A program made the translations under genes and the position numbers. From an uncultured Clostridia bacterium (GTDB lineage Bacteria > Bacillota > Clostridia > Oscillospirales > Oscillospiraceae): a stretch of DNA of 8,923 nt. Positions 1-8,923 of this stretch are shown here, piece after piece. Location of the stretch: the NCBI GenBank assembly GCA_945918315.1, contig CAMEIK010000033.1:1-8923 (forward strand). The letters are read 5' to 3'. How positions within the stretch are numbered: the first letter of the stretch is position 1; every line of letters begins with the position of its first letter. Under the pieces are notes generated by a model, which did not search any database, was not told the DNA's origin, and was given only the letters and a program-made list of their open reading frames with translations.

Positions 1-2153
1 ATGAAAAGGGCCTGATCTACAAGGGCAGCCGGATCATCAACTGGTGCCCCCACTGCGTCACCGCTCTGTCCGATGCGGAGGTAGAATATGTGGATAAGCC
101 CGGCCATCTGTGGCATATCCGCTATCCTCTGGCAGACGGCACTGGCGAAGTGGTGGTGGCCACCACCCGGCCGGAGACGATGCTGGGCGATACCGGTGTC
201 TGCGTCAACCCCAACGATGAGCGCTACAAGGACATCGTGGGCAAGACCGTCATTCTGCCCCTGGTGAACAAGGAGATTCCCATTGTCGCCGACGACTATG
301 CCGAGATGGAATTCGGTACCGGCTGCGTGAAAATGACCCCTGCCCACGACCCCAACGACTTTGAGGTGGGCCTGCGCCACAATCTGGAGGTCATCCGGGT
401 GCTGGATGACAACGGCAAGGTCAACGAGTATGGCGGGAAATATGAGGGCCTGGACCGCTATGAGGCAAGAAAGCAGATCGTGGCCGACCTGGAGGCCCAG
501 GGGTATCTGGTGAAGGTGGAGGATTACTCCCACAATGTGGGCACTTGCTACCGCTGCCACAACGATGTGGAGCCCATTATTTCTGCCCAGTGGTTCGTGA
601 AGATGAAGCCCCTGGCGGAGGAAGCCATCCGTGTGGTCAAGGACGGCGAAACCAAGTTTGTTCCGGAACGGTTCACCAAGATCTACCTGAACTGGATGGA
701 AAATGTCCGTGACTGGTGCATTTCCCGGCAGCTCTGGTGGGGACATCAGATTCCTGCCTGGACCTGCGCCGACTGCGGTCATATTACCGTCTCCCGGGAG
801 GACGCCTGCAAGTGCGAAGCCTGCGGCAGCACCAATATTGAGCGGGACCCCGATGTGCTGGACACCTGGTTCAGCTCTGCCCTGTGGCCCTTCGAGACCC
901 TGGGCTGGCCGGAAAAGACTGAGGATCTTCATTACTTCTATCCCACTGATGTGCTGGTCACCGGCTATGATATCATTTTCTTCTGGGTGGCCAGAATGAT
1001 CTTCTCCGGCTGTGAGCATACCGGGAAAACGCCGTTCCACACCGTCCTGATCCATGGCCTGGTTCGGGACAATCTGGGCCGGAAAATGAGCAAGTCCCTG
1101 GGTAACGGTATCGATCCCCTGGAGATGATCGACAAGTACGGCTGCGACGCCCTGCGGATGAACCTGGTCACCGGCAACTCTCCCGGAAATGACACCCGGT
1201 TCTACACCGAGAAGTGCGAGGCTATGCGCAACTTTGCCAACAAGCTGTGGAATGCCTCCCGTTACGTCCTGATGAACCTGTCCGAGGATGCGAAAAACGA
1301 ACTGCCGGAGGCTTCCAAGCTGGAGATTGCCGACAAGTGGGTGCTCAGTAAGCTGAACACCCTGATCGCCGAGGTCACGGAGAATCTGGACAGGTACGAG
1401 CTGGGCGTTGCCGTTCAGAAGGTCTATGACTTTATCTGGGACACCTACTGCGACTGGTATATTGAGCTGACCAAGGCCCGGCTGTACTCTGAGGACGCGG
1501 AACGCAAGCAGACTGCTATCCAGGTCCTGGTGTATGTGCTGGATCAGACTTTGCGGCTGCTGCATCCCTTTATGCCCTTCATCACGGAGGAGATCTGGCA
1601 GAGCCTTCCCCATGAGGGCCCCGCGCTGATCCGGGCAGCCTGGCCTGTGTACCGGCAGGAGCTGGCCTTCCGGGAAGAGGAATCCCACATGGAGTCCGTG
1701 ATGAATGCCATTCGTGCCATCCGGAACCGCCGGGCGGAGATGAATGTGCCGCCTTCTAAGAAAGCAAGCCTCTTTGTCATGACTGCCAAGCCTGCCGTGT
1801 TCCGGGAGGGCGCCGACTTTATTGAGCGCCTTGCCTATGCGGACAGTGTGACGGTTCTGGAGAAAGCACCGGAGAATCTGGACGGAATGCTCTCCTGCGC
1901 CACGTCCGACGCAAAGCTCTATATCCCCATGGGTCAGCTTGTGGATGCTGCCAAGGAGCTGGAGCGGATCGATAAGGAGCTGGAAAAGGCAAAGAAGAAC
2001 CTTGCTTCTCTGGAGGGAAAACTCAGCAATGAGAAGTTTGTTTCCCGTGCCCCGGAGGCGGTTGTCAATGCCGAGCGGGAAAAAGCCCGTAAGGCGCGGG
2101 ATCTGATCGTGAGTCTGGAACAGAGCCGTGCGGAGTTTGCAAAGCTGCTGTAA
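1..2153 (+). CDS. valS: Valyl-tRNA synthetase, 5'-truncated
   Basis: Cytoplasmic class I aminoacyl-tRNA synthetase that charges tRNA-Val using ATP. The reading frame is already open at base 3, so about 716 C-terminal residues are present and the N-terminus with the HIGH signature lies outside the window. Visible parts in order: the CP1 editing domain with [11 protein letters not shown] (nt 159-191) and [16 protein letters not shown], which hydrolyses mischarged Thr-tRNA; CxxC pairs at nt 546-557, 765-776 and 813-824, probably zinc-binding; [13 protein letters not shown]; the KMSKS catalytic loop at nt 1083-1097; the anticodon-binding helical domain; and a charged C-terminal coiled coil (about nt 1935-2150), typical of the ValRS tRNA-binding arm. 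The GTG at nt 90 is an internal valine codon, not the start. The gene ends with TAA and is followed by its own terminator. Codon use is more biased than in the sporulation genes, as expected for high expression. Confidence 0.98.
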   Translation, partial: EKGLIYKGSRIINWCPHCVTALSDAEVEYVDKPGHLWHIRYPLADGTGEVVVATTRPETMLGDTGVCVNPNDERYKDIVGKTVILPLVNKEIPIVADDYAEMEFGTGCVKMTPAHDPNDFEVGLRHNLEVIRVLDDNGKVNEYGGKYEGLDRYEARKQIVADLEAQGYLVKVEDYSHNVGTCYRCHNDVEPIISAQWFVKMKPLAEEAIRVVKDGETKFVPERFTKIYLNWMENVRDWCISRQLWWGHQIPAWTCADCGHITVSREDACKCEACGSTNIERDPDVLDTWFSSALWPFETLGWPEKTEDLHYFYPTDVLVTGYDIIFFWVARMIFSGCEHTGKTPFHTVLIHGLVRDNLGRKMSKSLGNGIDPLEMIDKYGCDALRMNLVTGNSPGNDTRFYTEKCEAMRNFANKLWNASRYVLMNLSEDAKNELPEASKLEIADKWVLSKLNTLIAEVTENLDRYELGVAVQKVYDFIWDTYCDWYIELTKARLYSEDAERKQTAIQVLVYVLDQTLRLLHPFMPFITEEIWQSLPHEGPALIRAAWPVYRQELAFREEESHMESVMNAIRAIRNRRAEMNVPPSKKASLFVMTAKPAVFREGADFIERLAYADSVTVLEKAPENLDGMLSCATSDAKLYIPMGQLVDAAKELERIDKELEKAKKNLASLEGKLSNEKFVSRAPEAVVNAEREKARKARDLIVSLEQSRAEFAKLL

Positions 2154-2174
2154 CGGCCATCAAGAAAAATCAAA

Positions 2175-2218
2175 CGCGGAGCGTAAACCAACGGGTTTGC
2201 GCTCCGCGCTATTTTTTT
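2175..2218 (+). terminator. Intrinsic terminator after valS
   Basis: A 15-bp stem pairs 2175-2189 with 2194-2208. It contains one G-U wobble (T2184/G2199) and a four-base loop at 2190-2193, and is followed by a run of seven T at 2212-2218. The stem begins 21 bases after the valS stop codon. It separates valS transcription from the spoIIA operon. It is the only convincing intrinsic terminator in the window. Confidence 0.93.
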
Positions 2219-2230
2219 CGTTTTCCCTAT

Positions 2231-2237
2231 TTCGACA
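2231..2237 (-). promoter_or_regulatory. Spo0A-binding box (0A box)
   Basis: TTCGACA on the + strand is the reverse complement of TGTCGAA, the seven-base Spo0A recognition core, with no mismatch. It lies 84 bases upstream of the spoIIAA start and directly abuts the candidate -35 elements, the position expected for an activating Spo0A~P site. In Bacillus subtilis the spoIIA operon is a known Spo0A~P target. A seven-base match occurs by chance often enough that location is the main support. No second strong box is seen in the short gap. Confidence 0.55.
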
Positions 2238-2264
2238 GGTATTTCACGTTCCGGGGATTATACT
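2232..2264 (+). promoter_or_regulatory. spoIIA operon promoter, sigma-H or Spo0A/sigma-A type
   Basis: Two overlapping readings fit. (1) Sigma-H type: -35 AGGTATT at 2237-2243 (consensus core AGGA followed by W bases) and -10 GATTAT at 2256-2261 (consensus GAATWW), with 12 bases between, slightly short. (2) Spo0A-activated sigma-A type: TCGACA at 2232-2237 (5 of 6 to TTGACA), a 21-base spacer, and TATACT at 2259-2264 (5 of 6 to TATAAT). A 21-22 base spacer is the known peculiarity of the B. subtilis spoIIE and spoIIG promoters. Sigma-H control of spoIIA is the known arrangement in Bacillus and Clostridium. No canonical 17-base-spaced promoter is seen here. Confidence 0.45.
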
Positions 2265-2274
2265 GGTTAGGAAA

Positions 2275-2295
2275 CCGGAAAAGGAACATTTCCGG
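2275..2295 (+). repeat. Inverted repeat in the spoIIAA leader
   Basis: CCGGAAA (2275-2281) and TTTCCGG (2289-2295) are perfect 7-bp inverted repeats around a seven-base loop. The repeat ends 10 bases before the AAGGAGG ribosome binding site of spoIIAA. As RNA it would form a modest hairpin that leaves the binding site free. It could stabilise the leader or tune translation, or be a DNA operator. No function can be assigned from sequence alone, and CCGGAA/TTCCGG words are common in this DNA. Confidence 0.4.
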
Positions 2296-2320
2296 GGAAG
2301 ATACGAAGGAGGAAATCATC

Positions 2321-2638
2321 ATGCATTTTACCAGCTTTCTGGAGGATGGGCGGCTGACCATTGCCCTGACGGGAGAGATCGACCACCATTGCGCCAAAGC
2401 CTATATTCAAGTCATAGCGGCCAAAATTGAGGCATACATGCCGGATGTGTGTATTCTGGACTTCCGGGATGTGACCTTTGTGGATTCTTCCGGGATTGCC
2501 GTGGTGATCAACGCTCTGCGGAATATGACCCAGATTGAGGGGAAGCTTCTGCTCACGGGGATTTCCTCTCAGCCTATGAAGGTGTTCCGGGCATCCGGAA
2601 TTGACAAATTGGTGGAAATGAAGGAGGCAGTTTTATGA
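2321..2638 (+). CDS. spoIIAA: Anti-sigma F factor antagonist SpoIIAA
   Basis: Small cytosolic STAS-domain protein of 105 residues. In its unphosphorylated form it binds SpoIIAB and frees sigma-F in the forespore; SpoIIAB inactivates it by serine phosphorylation, and SpoIIE reverses this. Diagnostic motifs are LTGEIDHH (residues 16-23) and FVDSSGIAVV (53-62). By alignment with B. subtilis Ser58, the phosphorylated residue should be Ser56. Compared with the 117-residue B. subtilis protein the C-terminal tail is about ten residues shorter, while the STAS core is complete. The start is fixed by a perfect AAGGAGG (2306-2312) eight bases before the ATG. The last bases overlap spoIIAB as ATGA. First gene of the spoIIA operon, under the promoter at 2232-2264. 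Confidence 0.96.
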   Translation: MHFTSFLEDGRLTIALTGEIDHHCAKAYIQVIAAKIEAYMPDVCILDFRDVTFVDSSGIAVVINALRNMTQIEGKLLLTGISSQPMKVFRASGIDKLVEMKEAVL

Positions 2639-3066
2639 AGTTTCAAAACTATATGATTCTTGAGTTTCCCAGCCGCTCTGCCAATGAAGGGTTTGCCCGA
2701 AGCGCGGTGGCCTGCTTCGCGGCGCAGATGGACCCGACTTTGGAGGAACTGGGGGACATTCGCACCGCTGTATCGGAGGCAGTGACGAACTGCATTGTCC
2801 ACGCCTATCCCGCTGGATTGGGGATTATTACGGTGCGCTGCAGGATTCTGAAGGATCATACACTGGATATCGTCATTAAGGATAAGGGTGTGGGGATTCC
2901 TGATGTTGAGCAGGCGCGTAGACCCTCCTATACCACCGGGGGAAGCGAGCGCAGCGGAATGGGCTTTACCATCATGGAAAGCTTTATGACCGATCTGGAT
3001 GTGTCCTCCGCCCCGGGGAAGGGGACCACCGTACATATGCGCCGGAAGCTCCAGCGAAAGCAATGA
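2635..3066 (+). CDS. spoIIAB: Anti-sigma F factor and serine kinase SpoIIAB
   Basis: Cytosolic GHKL-fold ATPase of 143 residues that binds sigma-F to keep it inactive and phosphorylates SpoIIAA on serine. The full Bergerat nucleotide site is visible: N box SEAVTNCIVHAY (residues 47-58), with Glu48 as likely catalytic base and Asn52 as Mg ligand; G1 box DKGVGIPD (83-90); G2 region SERSGMGFTIMESFM (104-118); and GKGTTV (128-133). Length is close to the 146 residues of B. subtilis SpoIIAB. RsbW is a relative, but GMGFTIMESFM and the position between spoIIAA and sigF identify SpoIIAB. A second strong AAGGAGG (2621-2627), inside the 3' end of spoIIAA, sits seven bases before the ATG. The stop overlaps the sigF start as ATGA. 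Confidence 0.97.
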   Translation: MKFQNYMILEFPSRSANEGFARSAVACFAAQMDPTLEELGDIRTAVSEAVTNCIVHAYPAGLGIITVRCRILKDHTLDIVIKDKGVGIPDVEQARRPSYTTGGSERSGMGFTIMESFMTDLDVSSAPGKGTTVHMRRKLQRKQ

Positions 3067-3773
3067 GCAGGCAGGAAGAGCTGATAGCCAGAGCAAAGGC
3101 CGGGGACGAGGAGGCATCGGAGTCGCTGGTTCAGGAAAATGCAGGCCTTATCTGGTCCGTTGCCCGCAGATTTGTGGGCAGGGGAACGGAGACGGAGGAC
3201 CTGTATCAGCTGGGATGCCTTGGGTTTCTCAAAGCGGTGGAGGGCTTCGACCTGGCATATGGCACCCAGTTTTCCACCTACGCCGTTCCGAAGATCGCGG
3301 GGGAGATCCGCCGTTTTCTTCGGGACGATGGCACCATCAAGGTTTCCCGGGGGATCAAGGAGCAGGCGGCAACGATTCGGACAGCACGGGCCAAGCTGAC
3401 GCTGGAGCTGAACAGAGAGCCAACCATTCAGGAAATCTCCCTGGAGACCGGGTTTACACCGGAGGAAATCGCCATGGCGGAGACGGCCACTGCCGCCACG
3501 GAATCCATCCAGCGGGAATCCGGTGAGGAGGGCTTTACCCTGGAAGATGTTCTGACCGATACGGAATCGGAGGAACGGATTGTGGAGAAAATCGCTCTGC
3601 GCCAGGCGGTAGAGGCTCTTCCGGAACGGGAAAAGCTGGTGATCCAGCTCCGGTACTACCACGGCCTGACCCAGCAGCGGGCGGCAAAGGTATTGTCGGT
3701 CAGCCAGGTTCAGGTTTCCCGGATTGAAAAAAGGGCTCTGGAAATGCTCAGGGAAACCATGGGCGGGGAATGA
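3063..3773 (+). CDS. sigF: RNA polymerase sporulation sigma factor SigF
   Basis: Forespore-specific sigma-70 family factor (SpoIIAC), 236 residues, the first compartment-specific sigma factor of sporulation. Region 2 holds DLYQLGCLGFLKAVEGFD (residues 46-63) and FSTYAVPKIAGEIRRFLRDD (70-89). The following DGTIKVSR (89-96) is the sigma-F signature; sigma-G has a different sequence there. Region 3 spans roughly residues 95-165. Region 4 has the helix-turn-helix LTQQRAAKVLSVSQVQVSRI (202-221). The protein begins about 16-18 residues later than B. subtilis SigF (255 aa), with the core intact. ATG overlaps the spoIIAB stop by four bases. No strong Shine-Dalgarno precedes it (only GGAAG at 3044-3048, 14 bases away), so translation probably depends on coupling to spoIIAB. 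No terminator is visible after the stop. Confidence 0.96.
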   Translation: MSRQEELIARAKAGDEEASESLVQENAGLIWSVARRFVGRGTETEDLYQLGCLGFLKAVEGFDLAYGTQFSTYAVPKIAGEIRRFLRDDGTIKVSRGIKEQAATIRTARAKLTLELNREPTIQEISLETGFTPEEIAMAETATAATESIQRESGEEGFTLEDVLTDTESEERIVEKIALRQAVEALPEREKLVIQLRYYHGLTQQRAAKVLSVSQVQVSRIEKRALEMLRETMGGE

Positions 3774-3801
3774 GCCGCAGGGTGTCTTCCGAAAAAATCT
3801 C

Positions 3802-3830
3802 TTTACCTTTTTCCCGTTTTGCAGTAAAAT
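3802..3830 (+). promoter_or_regulatory. Candidate sigma-A promoter of pcrA
   Basis: TTTACC at 3802-3807 (4 of 6 to TTGACA) and TAAAAT at 3825-3830 (5 of 6 to TATAAT) are separated by exactly 17 bases. Transcription would begin near 3836-3838, giving a leader of about 26 bases before the pcrA ATG. A second AT-rich stretch, TATAAAAT at 3841-3848, could also act as a -10 but would leave almost no leader. The site lies in the 89-base gap after sigF. Confidence 0.5.
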
Positions 3831-3831
3831 A

Positions 3832-3862
3832 GACGCATCCTATAAAATGATACAGGTGCGTC
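3832..3862 (+). repeat. Inverted repeat ending at the pcrA start codon
   Basis: GACGCA (3832-3837) and TGCGTC (3857-3862) are perfect inverted repeats. CC (3839-3840) and GG (3855-3856) extend the pairing to eight base pairs past one bulged T (3838). The right arm ends on the base before the pcrA ATG and covers the weak Shine-Dalgarno AGG (3854-3856). If transcription starts near 3837 the left arm is largely untranscribed, so a DNA operator is more likely than an RNA hairpin. With a start further upstream it would hide the ribosome binding site. Function not known. Confidence 0.45.
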
Positions 3863-6256
3863 ATGACAGATATTGATAAGTCCCGTTTTCTTGCCGCCCG
3901 GCGGCGGTATATTGCTTCTCAGTTTTCGCAGCTCAATGATATGCAGCAGCAGGCGGTCCTCACCACCCAGGGGCCGCTTCTGCTGCTGGCGGGAGCAGGC
4001 AGCGGAAAAACTACGGTACTGATTCACCGGATTGCCAATCTCCTGCGTTTTGGCAGTGCCAGTGACAGCGATTTTATTCCCGATACTGTGACGGAGCAGG
4101 ATGTTTCCTTTCTGGAAGCCCTTTGTGAGCCTCTTTCGGAGGAGGACAGGCTCCGGGCGGACCGGCTGTGCGCGGTAGACCGGGCTGTGCCGTGGAGCGT
4201 TATCGCCATTACCTTTACCAACAAGGCGGCAAATGAAATGAAGGAGCGGCTGTCCGCGCTCCTGGGCCCCCAGGCAGAGGACATCTGGGCCATGACCTTC
4301 CACTCCGCCTGCTGCCGGATCCTCCGCAGGGATATTGACCGGATGGGCTATACCCGCAGCTTTACCATTTATGACTCCTCGGACTCCGAGCGGATTATGA
4401 AAGAGATTCTCTCGGATCTGGGTATGGACGACAAGACCTTTCCTGCCCGGTATGTCCTGGGTGCCATCAGCCGCCAGAAGGACCGGATGATTGCTCCGGA
4501 GCAGATGCTGGGCAGGGCGGAGGAAATGAATGACCTGAAAGCCATTCCCATTGCCAAAGCCTACGCGAAATACCAGCAGCGGCTGAAGGACAATAACGCT
4601 TTGGACTTTGATGACATTATTTACGTTACGGTTCAGCTTCTGCAGCAGTACCCGGAGGTTCGAAGCTATTACCAGCACAAATTCAGGTACATTCTGGTGG
4701 ACGAGTACCAGGACACCAACCATATGCAGTATTTGCTGGCATCCCTGCTTGCGGGGGAACATCATAATCTGTGTGTGGTAGGCGATGACGATCAGAGTAT
4801 CTACCGTTTCCGGGGAGCGACCATCGACAATATCCTGAATTTCGAGGAACAGTATCCCGGATGCCGGACCATCCGACTGGAACAGAACTACCGCTCCACC
4901 CAGTCCATCCTGAAAGCCGCCAACGCGGTCATTTCTCACAATGTGGGACGGAAAGGGAAGAAGCTGTGGACTCAGAACGCTGCCGGTAATCCGATTACGG
5001 TGTATGAGGCAGCGGATGAGGGGGCGGAGGGCAATTTTGTGGCCGGCCAGATTCTCGCCCGTTCCAAAGGAAAGAACCTGAAGGATTACGCCATCCTCTA
5101 CCGGACCAACGCCCAGTCGAACGCTCTGGAATACGCCATGAAGCGCAACGGGATTCCGTATCGGGTCATCGGCGGCACACGCTTTTTTGACCGGGCTGAG
5201 GTCAAGGATATGCTGTCTTACCTGTGCGTAATCCATAACCCTGCCGACGATCTGCGCTTGAAACGGATCATCAACAATCCGCCCCGGGGCCTTGGCGCCA
5301 AGACCATCGAGGTCGCCCAGCGCCTTTCCGAGGCCGAGGGGAAACCACTGTACGCCGTGATTGAGGACCCCGGCTCCTACGCGGCCCTGGAAAAGCCGGC
5401 CCTCAAGCTGCGGCAGTTTTCCGGCCTGATTTCCGGCATGCAGGCTCTTCTGGAAAGTGGGATTCCGCTGCCGGATTTCTATGATGAGCTGGTTGCCAGG
5501 ACCGGCTACGCGGATATGCTGATCGCCAAGCCTACGGAGGAAAACAAGACCCGGCTGGAGAATATTCGCGAATTAAAATCCAGCATTCAGACCTATATGG
5601 AGAATGCCGAAACGCCAACCCTGGCGGGCTTTCTGGAGGAAGTGGCGCTGTATACGGATATTCAGGAGTACCATGAGGGCGATGATGCCGTAGTGATGAT
5701 GACTATGCATTCGGCAAAGGGTCTGGAATTTCCCAATGTGTTCCTGGTTGGCATGGAGGACGGCCTGTTTCCGGGAACCCGGGCCATAGGCGACCCGGAG
5801 GAAATGGAGGAGGAACGGCGGCTTTGCTATGTGGCGATCACCCGAGCCAAGAAGGAACTGACAATCAGCTACGCAAGGCAGCGGATGATTTACGGAAGAA
5901 CCTCATCCAGCCTGTCCTCCCGTTTTCTGAAGGAACTCCCGGAGGAACTGATTACCCATCGGGGAGGCTTCCAGAGCCGGCCTGAGCGCCGCCCGGATAC
6001 CTACACGCAGGCATACGGCCGTCCGGCGCAGCAGCGCCGCACATCCACATTGAGCAGCTTCCAGGCTGCCCCTGCCGGAAAAATCCCCGACCTGAATCCC
6101 GGTGATATGGTAAGCCACGCCGCCTTTGGTCGGGGAATGGTGCTGACCGTTCTGAAGATGGGCGGGGATGCCCTCCTGGAAATTGCCTTTGATGACATTG
6201 GCACAAAAAAGCTGATGGCGAAAACCGCGGCCCAGTATCTGAAGAAATTGTCCTAG
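3863..6256 (+). CDS. pcrA: ATP-dependent 3'-5' DNA helicase PcrA/UvrD
   Basis: Superfamily 1A helicase of 797 residues that unwinds DNA during nucleotide excision repair, plasmid replication and displacement of recombination or transcription complexes. All motifs are present: I AGAGSGKT (residues 43-50), Ia ITFTNKAANEMKERL (116-130), Ib TFHSACCRILRRD (145-157), II VDEYQDTNHMQY (279-290), III VVGDDDQSIYRFRGA (305-319), IV LEQNYRSTQSIL (339-350), V MMTMHSAKGLEFPNVFLVG (612-630) and VI EERRLCYVAITRAKKEL (650-666). Phe316 replaces the Trp of motif III in Bacillus PcrA, a substitution known in the family. Residues about 64-110 form an insertion between motifs I and Ia that Bacillus PcrA lacks. The C-terminus (745-796) matches the Tudor-like domain that contacts RNA polymerase, after a basic, polar linker. 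The Shine-Dalgarno is weak (AGG, six bases from ATG), but no internal ATG would keep the N-terminal LNDMQQQAV motif intact. Confidence 0.95.
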   Translation: MTDIDKSRFLAARRRYIASQFSQLNDMQQQAVLTTQGPLLLLAGAGSGKTTVLIHRIANLLRFGSASDSDFIPDTVTEQDVSFLEALCEPLSEEDRLRADRLCAVDRAVPWSVIAITFTNKAANEMKERLSALLGPQAEDIWAMTFHSACCRILRRDIDRMGYTRSFTIYDSSDSERIMKEILSDLGMDDKTFPARYVLGAISRQKDRMIAPEQMLGRAEEMNDLKAIPIAKAYAKYQQRLKDNNALDFDDIIYVTVQLLQQYPEVRSYYQHKFRYILVDEYQDTNHMQYLLASLLAGEHHNLCVVGDDDQSIYRFRGATIDNILNFEEQYPGCRTIRLEQNYRSTQSILKAANAVISHNVGRKGKKLWTQNAAGNPITVYEAADEGAEGNFVAGQILARSKGKNLKDYAILYRTNAQSNALEYAMKRNGIPYRVIGGTRFFDRAEVKDMLSYLCVIHNPADDLRLKRIINNPPRGLGAKTIEVAQRLSEAEGKPLYAVIEDPGSYAALEKPALKLRQFSGLISGMQALLESGIPLPDFYDELVARTGYADMLIAKPTEENKTRLENIRELKSSIQTYMENAETPTLAGFLEEVALYTDIQEYHEGDDAVVMMTMHSAKGLEFPNVFLVGMEDGLFPGTRAIGDPEEMEEERRLCYVAITRAKKELTISYARQRMIYGRTSSSLSSRFLKELPEELITHRGGFQSRPERRPDTYTQAYGRPAQQRRTSTLSSFQAAPAGKIPDLNPGDMVSHAAFGRGMVLTVLKMGGDALLEIAFDDIGTKKLMAKTAAQYLKKLS

Positions 6257-6285
6257 GAATCTTTCTTTCCCTTCCTGCATAGGGT
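6257..6285 (+). promoter_or_regulatory. Candidate sigma-E-type promoter of yunB
   Basis: GAATCTT at 6257-6263 matches 6 of 7 positions of the B. subtilis sigma-E -35 (KMATATT). CATAGGGT at 6278-6285 matches 5 of 8 of the -10 (CATACAMT). The 14-base spacer is in the normal range. In B. subtilis yunB belongs to the mother-cell sigma-E regulon, which makes the match plausible. The -10 is weak and the implied leader is very short, about 14 bases. Read-through from pcrA is the alternative. Confidence 0.3.
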
Positions 6286-6290
6286 TTTCC

Positions 6291-6298
6291 GGGAGGGG
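6291..6298 (+). promoter_or_regulatory. Ribosome binding site that sets the yunB start
   Basis: GGGAGGGG lies directly against the ATG at 6299 (no spacing) but six bases before the ATG at 6305. The second ATG is therefore the likely start. The two starts differ by only two residues. Confidence 0.75.
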
Positions 6299-6304
6299 AT
6301 GGGC

Positions 6305-8900
<2,596 letters not shown>

Positions 8901-8923
8901 GAATTTCATCCACCGGCCTTTCA

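Noticed and set aside
1..15. ATG at the first base of the window
   Set aside because: It is out of frame with valS and hits TGA after four codons; the valS frame is open from base 3.
2128..2430. Plus-strand 100-codon frame bridging the valS end and spoIIAA
   Set aside because: It reads through the valS terminator, promoter and spoIIAA out of frame, and its translation resembles nothing known.
2569..3662. Overlapping minus-strand open frames across spoIIAB and sigF
   Set aside because: Shadows of conserved plus-strand genes; no ribosome binding site or family resemblance.
3803..5236. 477-codon open frame on the minus strand inside pcrA
   Set aside because: It lies fully antisense to a clearly conserved helicase, has no recognisable domain, and is the sort of open frame that GC-rich codon bias leaves on the opposite strand.

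Overview
The window reads as chromosomal DNA of an endospore-forming Firmicute. The spoIIA operon (anti-anti-sigma, anti-sigma and sigma-F genes) and yunB are sporulation genes not found outside spore formers. The DNA is visibly GC-rich for that group, arginine codons are mostly CGG/CGC, and the PcrA and LigA variants resemble those of GC-rich gut Clostridia (Oscillospiraceae/Ruminococcaceae type). That placement is inferred from sequence style, not from a search. All genes lie on the + strand and the window is almost fully coding.

Layout. Bases 1-2153 hold the 3' three quarters of valS (valyl-tRNA synthetase), closed by a strong intrinsic terminator at 2175-2218. The next 100 bases form a compact control region: a perfect 7-base Spo0A box, promoter elements readable either as sigma-H type or as a Spo0A-dependent sigma-A type with a long spacer, and a hairpin just before the ribosome binding site. 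It drives spoIIAA-spoIIAB-sigF (2321-3773), three genes joined by two ATGA overlaps. A short gap with a candidate sigma-A promoter and an inverted repeat ending at the start codon leads into pcrA (3863-6256), a UvrD-family helicase with an insertion between motifs I and Ia. After 48 bases comes yunB (6305-6952), preceded by a weak sigma-E-like promoter. Its last 23 bases overlap ligA (6930-8900), the NAD-dependent DNA ligase. Only 23 bases of unassigned sequence follow.

How the genes work together. SpoIIAB holds sigma-F inactive and phosphorylates SpoIIAA; dephosphorylated SpoIIAA releases sigma-F in the forespore. PcrA and LigA are housekeeping repair and replication enzymes. YunB is a sporulation membrane protein wedged between them. 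No intrinsic terminator is visible after sigF, pcrA or yunB, so read-through from the sporulation operon into pcrA-yunB-ligA is possible.

I see no mobile element, CRISPR array, RNA gene or undescribed system. The content is conserved core genome. What deserves a second look is regulatory: the spoIIA promoter architecture, the uneven ribosome binding sites in the operon, the dyad at the pcrA start, and the sporulation gene between pcrA and ligA.
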